From: Panopea generosa
Lineage: Eukaryota > Mollusca > Bivalvia > Adapedonta > Hiatellidae
NCBI GenBank assembly: GCA_029582155.1
Contig: CM055896.1
Span: 6,334,218 to 6,398,217, forward strand
Reading direction: 5' to 3'
DNA: 64,000 nt
Shown here: piece by piece, positions 11,421 to 20,900 of the stretch
Position numbering within the stretch: position 1 is the first letter of the stretch
How the letters are laid out: the number at the start of each line of letters is the position of its first letter
Notes under the pieces: model-generated
Told to the model about the DNA's origin: nothing
The model's input: only the letters and a program-made list of their open reading frames with translations
Database searches by the model: none
Translations under genes and position numbers: made by a program

Positions 11421-12033
11421 GAGGTGTGTTTAAAAATATTTGGACTTTTGTAATATTTTCACCATTTAATATAGAACAAGAATAAAAATTATATTGCCAT
11501 TAATTGTAATATTTCCTTTGTGCAGTTGCCAACTGTCATATTGATATTGAAAACGGTTATGTGCCAACAGCACTAAAACATGCATGTCATGGCTACCCGG
11601 AGCAATCGGATTATGTCAACAACGTTGAGTAATTTTACAATTTTGAGGAGGTCAAATTTAAATGAACTTCAGTTTCAAACTCGTTGCGTCATCGCACAAT
11701 TCAATGAAGAGTTGTATAGAGATGTGTATGATAAATGGGTGAAAGGACATGTATAAATTGCATCCCAGGAGTATTGTGGGTATTTTGACAGGATGTGCTT
11801 TTCCAGTTATGCAAAAATTTTACATCGACGTCATTGGACTGCTCCGGGCAACCATTACATGCATATTCTTTAGTTCTATTGCCACATAACCGTATTCAAT
11901 ATAAATATGAAATTAGGCAAATGCGTAGAGAAGACCTATAACATATACTTTTTATGACAATATTATTTTTATTCTTGTGCTATATTAAATGTTGAAAATA
12001 TTACGAAGTCCACTTATTTTTTTACCCCACCTC
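11421..12033. mobile_element. Mariner-like deletion derivative with ~220-bp inverted repeats
   Basis: The left end GAGGTGTGTTTAAAAATATT and the reverse complement of the right end (GAGGTGGGGTAAAAAAATAA) match. Pairing continues inward for about 200 bp, including TAATATTTTCA, TTTAATATAG, CAAGAATAAAAAT, CGGTTATGTG, ATGCATGT and CCCGGAGCA blocks. A TA dinucleotide flanks the left end. The non-paired centre (about 11640-11800) translates to a stretch resembling the end of mariner-type transposases (ELYRDVYDKWVKGHV, then a stop, then IASQEYCGYFDRM). The class assignment rests on my memory of such tails and on the TIR style. The remnant is broken. Confidence 0.65.
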
Positions 12034-12525
12034 GTTCATTGGGAGAAACTGAAAACTTGCTATATTGTTTATGTTATGCTGTACAAAAAGGAAATGTGCA
12101 CCTATGATTATTAACAATTTGTAAATCAAATAGAATATAGTTGTGGCATACATCAGTGTCATTATCAATGTTCAATACGTTGTTCTTGATCATTTTTTTC
12201 AAAGTGGTTTATGAATAATTTATCTTAAAAGCATAACATGCAATATCTTTCATATTTTTGGGGTGCACAGAACTTGTCCCAGTGTTGACTTATCCCCACA
12301 GTTTGAGACAAACTCGTCTCATCAGAAAAGAAAGTTGTTTTCCCCCAAAAATGTAGTAGTCATAAATAGTACAATGTTTTTATTCGTTTTTTCATATGAG
12401 TAGAAGACATTAAATTCAAATCAGTTAAAAAAATACACAAATTATGAAATAGTTGAAATATTGTGTAATTTGTGTGTTCAGTTACAAATACACAGTCTTA
12501 AAGTTTGAGAACATTTATCTCAAAA
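12034..12525. other. Gene-free tract
   Basis: AT-rich, no recognised element. GTTTGAGACAAACTCGTCTC near 12301 resembles the GACGAG repeat that begins at 12526 in the opposite strand sense. Confidence 0.45.
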
Positions 12526-12630
12526 TGTGGGACGAGTTGTTTTGGGACGAGTTATCTTGGGACGAGTTGTCTTTGGACGAGATGTCTTGGGATAACCCCA
12601 TACATCACCCCCCCCCCCCCCCCCCACTCA
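12526..12630. repeat. 15-bp GGGACGAGTTGTCTT repeat followed by a poly-C run
   Basis: About five units of GGGACGAGTTGTTTT / GGGACGAGTTATCTT / TGGACGAGATGTCTT at a 15-bp period, followed by a C run of about 18 bases at about 12607-12626. The plus frame gives a WDELS-type 5-residue repeat, but there is no gene context and the frame ends soon after. Confidence 0.85.
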
Positions 12631-13061
12631 CATGCAGGGACTTTAAAATATAATTTATGTGCAACCATTTCAATGGAATCATCCAGATTGTTCTCTTGTT
12701 CTGGATCTGACATCTTAGATGAATATATTCCATTACTCAGAACAAAACATTTGACATACAATATATTTCGACTGTATCGCAGTCTTCATCAGGTTTGTGC
12801 TTGGTCAGTGATACGTATATAATGTATATGTTTATTGCTTTTATACAATAAAATCTCAAATCTGAAGAAAAACAATATCTTGAGTACTAGTAGGCAACTT
12901 AATTGAAATGTAGAGAAAAAGAGCAAACAGTATTTGAATGTTAACCTTACTTTGTTTGCTACTTTGTATATTTCAATATTATAATTGTATACAGTGTATT
13001 ATTTATTTAACCCTTTACTCCATAGATACGCGTTTTGCCGCACCAATCACCGAATGCCTTT
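12631..13061. other. Gene-free tract with a palindromic motif
   Basis: Contains ATTTCGACTGTATCGCAGTCTTCATCAGG, where GACTG and CAGTC form a small inverted repeat. It may be the end of a decayed transposable element. Nothing else is supported. Confidence 0.35.
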
Positions 13062-13128
13062 GAAAACAGTGCAAGAAGAGTTCAGATTGCTCGATTCGAG
13101 CATTCTGAACACTTCCTGCACTGTTTTC
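13062..13128. other. 67-nt near-perfect hairpin
   Basis: The left arm 13062-13094 (GAAAACAGTGCAAGAAG through GCTCGA) and right arm 13096-13128 (TCGAGC through CACTGTTTTC) are reverse complements over 33 bases with three mismatches, leaving a one-base centre. It can form a long stem on either strand. It could be a small-RNA precursor or the palindromic end of a mobile element. The sequence alone does not decide. Confidence 0.85.
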
Positions 13129-13178
13129 CATTCAGTCAGTTAATATAAACATAATTCACCAAATAATTCAAAAGCCTT

Positions 13179-13258
13179 CTATATTAGGTGTCCAAAGGCA
13201 TCAATATTAGAGGTGTCCAAAGGCGTCTATATCAGAGTTGTCCAAAGGCGTCTATATA
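13179..13258. repeat. ~26-bp tandem repeat
   Basis: Three units carrying GTGTCCAAAGGCGTCTATAT with small changes. Just upstream, AAAGCCTTCTATATTAGG may be an older unit. Confidence 0.75.
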
Positions 13259-13589
13259 AAGTAAAAAGTTAACTGATATTGAAATGAGATGCTTTGACAA
13301 AAAGTCCCGACAATTAATTTATAGACCATATTCTTATTATTTCTATTTGTTTATTGATATTTAAACATCAAAATTAGATTTTTTTCCCCCAAAACGCACA
13401 GAAGGTTTGGTGATAGAGTTATGACTCGTTTTGTTTTGTATAAATTTTACGTCTCTAATTTGGTTTCTCTGTGTTGGTTATTATAAATGTTAATTTTATG
13501 TAAATGTTTTATTTGAATATTCAGAATTTTGGTTGTTACACCATTAGGCCATTATAAATTCATTGCAAGATTATCATTCAAATTGTTCT

Positions 13590-13760
13590 AAAAAAAGGGG
13601 AGGTAGGGGGGGATTTTATTTTATTTTTCTATGAAAATGGTTGGGGTAGCACAAAAATCAGGGGGCAGGCAAGGATGATAATCTAGCAATTAATTTATTA
13701 TGGCCTTACTTGTCAAGACTTTAAACTAGGTAAAGTTATCTTTGAAACTGATGGTTTATT
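13590..13760 (+). repeat. Dispersed repeat S6, copy 1
   Basis: GGGGAGGTAGGGGGGGATTTTATTTTA, TATGAAAA, GGGGTAGCACAAAAATCAGGGG and GGATGATAATCTAGCAATTAAT align with 41343-41500 (same strand) and, inverted, with 44331-44392. There is no open frame. It is short, so probably a SINE or MITE fragment. Confidence 0.65.
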
Positions 13761-14058
13761 CAAACGGGTTATGTTCAATGTGTATTTATATTCAAAATGT
13801 GACTATGGAAATGGCATTTTTTTATTAAACAATACTAAATAAATTTCTTCCATGCAATATGCAATGATCCCGGTTTTATTTAAAATAAACATCTACTTAC
13901 AAGGTCACAATTAATAAATATTGAAAAATAGTTTTAGAAAACCTTGTTTTCAGTTTCTTTGTTTTGTATTAATAATGTTTTTATTATATATTACATAATT
14001 TAAAGGTAATGTAAATTGTTTAGTTTAATGTTCTGACAAGACATCACGTTTATAAATA

Positions 14059-14537
14059 CAGTCAAACCTGTGTAAGCTGTCACCTCTATTGAGCACACAC
14101 TTGTATTGAGCATTACAGTAAATTTGGAGGGTCCTCCACGGCTGAGTGGTCTAAGACGCCATCTCAAAATCACCTCACAGCTAAGGTTGTAGGTTCGAGT
14201 TCCGCTTGCTCAAAAAAAAACTTTACATGAGGCTCAAAAAAAAACTTTACATGAGAAAGTTTGCCAGTTACTTGCGGAAGGACGGTGGTTCTACTCAGAT
14301 TCATTCTGAGGTCTTCTCCCCCAATTAAACTGGATATGCCATAATTATATAACCTGAAATGTGTTGAAAATGGCTTTAAACCCCATCAAAAAAAAAATAA
14401 ATATAAAAAATTAATTTGCTATTAATACCCATCTCTATGCTTTCAGAGCAAATTAATGGTCTGAATTAAGCAAAAACTGTCTTAAAAAGCCACTTTTGCT
14501 CCTTCGGTTGACTGGCTGCTTAGGACAGGTTTGACTG
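14059..14537. mobile_element. TIR element M1 (CAGTCAAACCTG ends), copy 1, interrupted by a SINE
   Basis: Ends CAGTCAAACCTGTGTAAGC and CTTAGGACAGGTTTGACTG are inverted repeats flanked by TA on both sides, as expected for a Tc1/mariner-superfamily MITE. Internal markers are GTCACCTCTATTGAGC and TCTATGCTTTCAGAGC. A complete S1 SINE occupies 14129-14398. Without it the element would be about 210 bp, similar to the copies at 15651 and 53068. Confidence 0.85.
14129..14398 (+). mobile_element. Full-length SINE S1 nested in M1
   Basis: Shows the whole family: head GGGTCCTCCACGGCTGAGTG (A-box-like), B box GGTTCGAGTTC, body TTTGCCAGTTACTTGCGGAAG, CATTCTGAGGTCTTC, AAACTGGATATGCC, GTGTTGAAAATGGC and an A tail. 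The head resembles a serine/leucine-type tRNA. About 24 bp (GCTCAAAAAAAAACTTTACATGAG) is tandemly duplicated. Confidence 0.92.
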
Positions 14538-14689
14538 TAATAGATTGCATGTAAGTACCAGTTGTTATTATACATATTGTTAGATTTTGTTGACAGGTTC
14601 TATAATAAAGGTTGTTAAGATTTATCACCACAAGGAAGAGTAAATACATTACAATGACTAATCTCGACTCACTTATTTTTTTTGTCCAT

Positions 14690-15125
14690 AACCAAGAGAA
14701 TACATGAACGTCGGATATGGGGTTGGCATTGTAACCGACTACAATCAATATTTGTGTCCACAACCAAGAAAATATGTTTGATTTGGGATTTTCATTGTTA
14801 CCGACTGCATTGAATATTTTTGTCATTTCCAAGAAAATATGTCCGATTACGGACTACAATAAATATTATTTGTATCCATTACCAAGAAAATATGTCCAAT
14901 AAGGGGTCATTGTATCTGACTACAATAAGTATTTGTGTCCATTTCCAGGAAAATATGTCCGGTAATGTTATTGTTACTAGCTACAATAAATATTTACATA
15001 CATTTCTTTCCATGAAAATGTCTGATAATGGGTCATTGTAACCTGCCACAATAAATACTTATGTCCATTTCTTTCCAAGAAAATGTCTGATAAGGGGTCA
15101 TTGTAACCAACCACAATAAATATTG
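14690..15125. repeat. ~63-bp tandem repeat, about 7 units
   Basis: Units contain ACCAAGAAAATATGTCCGAT, GGGGTCATTGTAACC and GACTACAATAAATATTTGTG. Divergence rises toward the left end. Confidence 0.85.
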
Positions 15126-15650
15126 GGCAATGCATGAAACAGAGGTATGCTAGTAGTTAAATGAAATAAGGCACTGCCTAAATAGGTATTAATCTATTTT
15201 GATTCACAAATGCATGTTTGATATATGCTGGTTCTAAATAATTTTAAATGTTTAAAACAAACACTGTAGACAGGCTTCAGTTGTTTGCATTTTTTTTCAG
15301 ACGACAGGAAGTGGTGATTATGTCACAGGTTAACATAACAAGAATTGTCAGAAGACAGCAAAGCTTGCATATTGGATAAAACTGACCACCCATGCAAAGA
15401 TTGAGATTGGAGGTAAACACCAAAACTTAAACGCAAACACCGGGGTCATGGCAATAGCTCTCCTTGACATTCCTCCTCGCAAGCTAAAAATCAAAGTTGT
15501 TAGAATGACCAGACTTGATTTACTAGTTCATAAACCAGAACTACTAAAAAAAAAATAATAACCATAACATGTAATTTATCAGATTTGTGTACTGTACCAT
15601 TCCTGCGATTTTATCATCTAGTATATTGAATACAGGTTGATTTTGTTATA
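15126..15650. other. Gene-free tract with a repeat-like segment
   Basis: ACGCAAACACCGGGGTCATGGCAATAGCTCTCC followed by CAAGCTAAAAATC at about 15430-15495 resembles GCCAACGCCAGGGTGAGTACAATAGCTCCCC with AGCCAAGCTAAAAAT at about 17090-17155. Both are probably ends of one dispersed element. No gene. Confidence 0.45.
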
Positions 15651-15821
15651 CAGTCAAACCTGCAGGGTAAGCGGTCACCTCTATTAAGCAGCCACCTGTC
15701 TTAAGTCATTATATTTTCCATTTCCCATTTCTATGCTTTCAGAGTAAATTAACCTGTATTAAGTAACTTAAGACAACTTTTGCTCCTTCCCTTGACAGGC
15801 TGCTTAAGACAGGTTTGACTG
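15651..15821. mobile_element. TIR element M1, copy 2, intact
   Basis: CAGTCAAACCTGCAGGGTAAGC at the left and GCTTAAGACAGGTTTGACTG at the right, flanked by TA. The length is 171 bp. Internal TTTCTATGCTTTCAGAGTAAATTAACC matches the other copies. Confidence 0.88.
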
Positions 15822-15862
15822 TACATGTATATCCTTTCTTTAAAATACATGTGTATTTAGTC

Positions 15863-15997
15863 GGAATTTATGTGAGAAAGTTTGCCCGTTATTGTGGAAG
15901 GTTCTACTCGGGTTCTACTCGGATTCATTCTGAGGTCTTCCTCCACCAACAAAACTGGATATATCATATATAACCTGCTATGTGTTGCAAATGGCAT
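15863..15997 (+). mobile_element. SINE S1, 5'-truncated
   Basis: ATGTGAGAAAGTTTGCCCGTTA, a tandemly duplicated GGTTCTACTCG, CATTCTGAGGTCTTCCTCCACC and AAAACTGGATAT, ending near TGTGTTGCAAATGGC. Confidence 0.8.
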
Positions 15998-16552
15998 AAC
16001 ACATTCATAAACAAAAATACAAAACAGATGATGGGCAAACAATGTTTTTATTGGGCTTGTAAATGACCATGACAAAGAAAAAATCAATTAACATTTTAAT
16101 ATCATGTTGCAACACCATTTGCAAATACAGACAAGAAAATAAAATGCAAACTGCATATAAGTAATACAGAGAATCTGGCCACAGTATTAAGAAAATACTT
16201 ATGTCTGTTGTTTTACTTAAACTCAATAGTGTGCTCAATTGCATGCATAAATTGAACACACCTGACACATTGGTCTAAGAAGATTTTTTAAAGGTTACAA
16301 CTATTTTTACTAGATGTTATTGTAATAGTGGCCATCTTGAATTTTTGAACAGAGTCCATGAATCCACAAAGTATGAGGATAATACACTGAGCAACTGCTA
16401 GTGGCCGACAACAGATAAACTATCACATAAGCTTGTCTGACAATAGGTCAGTAGATGTAAATGCCATTCCCATTAAAAAAATATATTTACTTCTATGTAT
16501 TTGGTTCATTAAAAATCTATCATACATATGTATACATATATGTAGTCGAATT

Positions 16553-16838
16553 TAAATCATCAGCTCACTCAGTTACACGTCTGACTATCAATCCCGGGGT
16601 GGTGAGTTTGAATCCCAGCCTGGCAAGTCCCGGTGTTGATGATATACAACACTGTTATTTGTTTCTCACCGCTGATTCATGTGGAAGAGTTATTAGTTAC
16701 TTGCAGATATGGGGTGTGCTCAAGTACTGGTTAACCTTTCAGGATCCCAGGAGACAGTGGTAAGGTTAACTGATTGTCTGTTAGCCCTCGATGGCATAAA
16801 AAGGAGGCTAAATATTCAATCAATCAATTAAATCATCA
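16553..16838 (+). mobile_element. SINE S3, full length
   Basis: tRNA-like head (CAGCTCACTCAGTTACACG, ACTATCAATCCCGG, B-box-like GAGTTTGAATCCC), then body GATATACAACACTG, CTGATTCATGTGGAAGAG, TTACTTGCAG, GTACTGGTTAACCTTTC, TGTTAGCCCTCGATGGCATAAA, and tail AATCAATCAATTA. It is the best reference copy for S3 in the window. Confidence 0.85.
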
Positions 16839-17449
16839 AACATATTTATTAAAACTAATGTTTACACTGTTTTCAGTGACGTAAACAAATGACATAGTAA
16901 TACATGGAACGTGAACATGTAATTTTACCGACAGGATGAACCAAGTCTAAAAGGGTAATCAAGAGTTATAGTTATTGTCTCTATGAGTTTCCTAGATAAT
17001 GATGTCACACACTTGTTAAGTTTCATTCATATCCAATGAGTGGTTACACAGATATCTTACCTGATAAAACCCTTTAACCTGAAAATCCAATGCCAACGCC
17101 AGGGTGAGTACAATAGCTCCCCCCATACCCCTATTCTACATCTAGCCAAGCTAAAAATATTTCCAGTATAATAATGATAGGTATGGAAGGCTTTAGTTTT
17201 ACGATGAAATTAACAAAACTGAAGGAAAATAAAATTGTTACGAAAAATTAATCTCATTGCTCTCCTGTAATGTTAAACTTTCTGTGAAAATAAGGAAAAT
17301 AATAACAATCATCATATATGTATATTTGTATTTCTAATGCAATCTGCCAAAATGAGTTCATTTCATAACAGTAAGATAAAAATTAAAAAGTTTGCTCTCT
17401 CTATACTTACCCAAAAAAAATGCCTAGTCAAAATCTTTCTTCTTTTTTT
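16839..17449. other. Gene-free tract
   Basis: Apart from the AACGCCAGGGTGAGTACAATAG segment near 17095 (see 15126-15650), no feature is seen. Confidence 0.45.
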
Positions 17450-17565
17450 TTTACCACTGATTCAAGTGGATAAGTTATCAGTTACTTGCAGTGATTAGGT
17501 TAAATGCTTGTGTGTTAGCCCTCGATGGCATAAAAATGACGTTAAATATTTAATCAATCAATCTT
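17450..17565 (+). mobile_element. SINE S3, 3' part
   Basis: CCACTGATTCAAGTGGATAAG, TTATCAGTTACTTGCAG, TGTTAGCCCTCGATGGCATAAA and AATCAATCAATC match the 3' half of the copy at 16553, with an internal deletion. Confidence 0.8.
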
Positions 17566-17762
17566 TTTGTTTATAGATTTTGGAGCTTCATTTGATTTAC
17601 TGGCATATATATATCTACAAAGGCTATTTCAGGTATGTAAGTGTATAATTTCATTTACTGTATTTTTTGCAGGATAAAATTTCTCAATATTAAAAAAAAA
17701 AGTCTTCACTACCAACCAAATATTTTTAAAACAAGCACCTGGAGAGAGGAAACAAACATTAG

Positions 17763-17768
17763 TTTAAT
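17763..17768 (-). terminator. Candidate polyadenylation signal ATTAAA for RAP1
   Basis: ATTAAA on the minus strand, about 52 bases after the RAP1 stop codon. It is the nearest variant signal. No canonical AATAAA is closer, so the real 3' end remains inferred. Confidence 0.35.
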
Positions 17769-17819
17769 GTAGGCTTAAACCTGGTATTCATTACAAATAC
17801 AAACACTCAATTTCAAACA

Positions 17820-17944
17820 CTAAAGTCCTTCCAAGAAGAGAAGTCTGCATTTCACATCACTTTCTCCATACTTTGTTACGAGGTATTGATCATCCATTTT
17901 ATCTTCTAATCGTTCGTCATCTGAATCTGACCATGGTGGGGGGT
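17820..17944 (-). CDS. TERF2IP: RAP1 exon 11 (C-terminus and stop)
   Basis: DPPPWSDSDDERLEDK followed by YLVTKYGESDVKCRLLF and stop TAG at 17820-17822. It parallels the IWSRQDDIDLQKDD / LVKKFG / RRIEF end of vertebrate RAP1. The acceptor TTCTTCTTCTCTGATTACAG is strong. Confidence 0.92.
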
Positions 17945-20900
17945 CTGTAATCAGAGAAGAAGAAGAAGAATATTAGTGAAGCATTTACCCAGTATTGTAA
18001 ACTGAGAGGACTTATCGGCCATATTTCAGAAAACTAGTGTGATAGTTTTGGTGCTAAAAATGCAATTTGACATATTTCAGGAAACCAGTGCAATAGTGCT
18101 CAAATGACAAATCTCTATATTTCAGGAAACCAGTGTGAATGTGTTTGAGCTCAAACGACAATTCTGCGCATTTCAGAAAACCAGTGCAATAGTGATTGTG
18201 CTCAAACAACAATTCTGCATATTTCAGGAAAACAGTGTGATAGTGTTTGTGCTCAAACGACAATTCTGCACATTTCAGGAAACCAGTGTGATAGTGTTTG
18301 TGCTCAAACAACAATTCTGCATATTTCAGGAAACCAGTGTGAATGTGTTTGTGCTCAAATGACAAATCTCTATATTTCAGGAAACCAGTGTGAAGGTGTT
18401 TGAGCTCACACGACAATTCTGCATATTTCAGAAAACCAGTGCAATAATGTTTGTGCTCAAACAACAATTCTGCATATTTCAGGAAAACAGTGTGATAGTG
18501 TTTGTGCTCAAATGACAATTCTGCATATTTCAGGAAACCAGTGTGATAGTGTTTGTGCTCAAACCACAATTCTGCATATTTTAGGAAAACACCTTGCAGT
18601 CATTATATAATAACTGAATTTTAATAACAAATAGGATAATTAAAGAGGCATAACCAGTATATGAAGATATTTATTTTATTGATAAAGTAACAACTTGTTT
18701 ATGAGTGACAAACATTTTTGTGAATTATCATGGTATTTGATGCATATATAACAGAAGATACCTCTCTTACACATGGATAAACTGTGTTTTAGATTTATAT
18801 TTACTGATTTTCTTATATGGAAATAAGCTGCTTAGCTGATGGAAATTATAATAAAATTTCCAATTCAGTCATATATATAATAATGCAATCCTTCAGTGTT
18901 TGAAGGGTCCCTAGATATGTGAAGGTATAACTGCAGACATGGACAACTATTTCTCATTCACAATGTGGAACCTATTTTTTATTTAATATAACAAGCCGTT
19001 TCTGAAGCACTGTAGGAGAAAAATAGTATTACATGGCAAATGAACGAAACAAATGCCACAATTCTTTTCACTAGATTCGAACTCAGATCGCCCCATCAAT
19101 AATTTGCAGATGTACTACATAGGAATACAACAAGATTGGCAATATACATGTATATCTAACTTTAAACATATCTCGGTTTAATTGATGATGCCCAGAAATT
19201 TTCTGGACGTTTATGGATGTAACTGAGATCAAGATATATATACTAAATCATTTAAGTTGTTCCACAGGTCAGGTCTAATTCAAATATAGGTGATAATGGC
19301 AAGTTTAAATACCAGTACATATTTTGGGCAATAAATAATGGTATATTGCACCAGATACGATCCAGATAGACACATATCATGCTAAATATTACAATTATCC
19401 CAGTTATTTATTGAATTAAAAGCGTAAAACTTACAGGTTGTGCCGCTTAAAAAAACTATATAATTATTAGCAAAATTTTATGTGAACAAAAGATTTCTAG
19501 GATATACATTGTAATTTCTTCAACTTTGATTATTATTGATATCATTCGAGCCAACCAACAATGTTATATTGACACAAGAACAAATGTTACGTGTACAGGG
19601 AGAATGCTTCTAATACTGAGTTTAAAGTATTTGGTATGGACCAGAAACATGCTAGTTAGTCTACTACTTAACCAAACTTGGCACACTGAGAGAATGTTTC
19701 ATGGTACCAGTCTGAGATTATAAATATTTTTCATGGGTTTGAGGTGTAGATGGAAAATTCCAACCCGAGGGATAACTGTTTACCCCGAGGGACGAAATTT
19801 TCAATCCCCACCAAATAACCCATGATATATACTTTTTCTTGTATAAAACCCTAACTGTGTGATTGTTAAGATTTTTATTCCAGATTATTTTTTATAGTAG
19901 CACAAGGATCCCATAGTATTTATGAATGAATAGCGCAATGATTTTATGAACGGCGTGTCACAGTGCGAATATTTTATTTCGGCCCAAGGGTGAGATAGAA
20001 AAATCTAACACTGGTGCAGATATCCTTATCCAGTGTGCAGGAAGAGGTTTAAAAATATAATTATATACATTCTGTCATTTTCCCAGTGTGAGATTATATA
20101 TTTCTATCTCACATAAAAGTTGTGATAAAACTCGTGTGCTCATCACACTTTCTCACTCCCTCAGTGTATTTGTTTCTAAAAAAATATTATAATTGGTATG
20201 GAAGAAAAAGAATAAATTATGAGTATACAGTTGAGATAATGAGATACAAAAACTCTGTTTCACTGTTTTGATATGACCTCGATTTCTAAAAAGACAGTGA
20301 AAACTTGTGTGACTGTTGTAATATCCTTATCCCTGACAATATAACCTTTAAATATTCTTATGATCTCAACTGGAGGTTCATTTTTTGCTTTTCCAAATGG
20401 AGACTGGCAGAGCTATAAATCCTTTTATTAAAAAAAATAACACATTTACATAAATTTACGGGTTTCTCCACAGGCCATTTAAGCACAGGGGCATTCCAGC
20501 ACTTGGCTATCAGAAATGGTATTCCCCAAGTGCTTGAATTCTTTAACAAAATTTTGCAAAAGCTTACTTTCCTCTAAATCATTTTTTTTTTTTTGCGTAA
20601 CTTTCTCATTTTAATGCCTAAAATGTAACATTACTAAATATGATGACTTTAACTGATTAATACAAGTTTTACTAGTGAAATATATTTCAATAACTGTCTT
20701 ACACAGTGCTTGAAAATGTGTTGAAGGTGTTTACATGATCTTACCCCAGTGCTTGCATTCCTTCCTGTGGAGAACCCCGATTTATTTAGGTTTGTTTTAA
20801 ATAACCTCGTAATTACATTTACATGTATAGATACCTTATAATTGAAAAGTGTCAAGCTTAAATATTTAACAATATATTTAGTCTATTTAAATTTGTACAA

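Noticed and set aside
12505-12822. 105-codon frame through the 15-bp repeat and poly-C run
   Set aside because: Low complexity, with three overlapping frames on both strands and no homology or splice context.
14129-14398. Functional tRNA gene
   Set aside because: A- and B-box-like sequences are present, but the region does not fold as a cloverleaf by eye and continues into a SINE body and A tail shared by many copies.
14482-14832. 116-codon minus-strand frame
   Set aside because: Runs from a MITE end into the 63-bp tandem repeat. No coding character.
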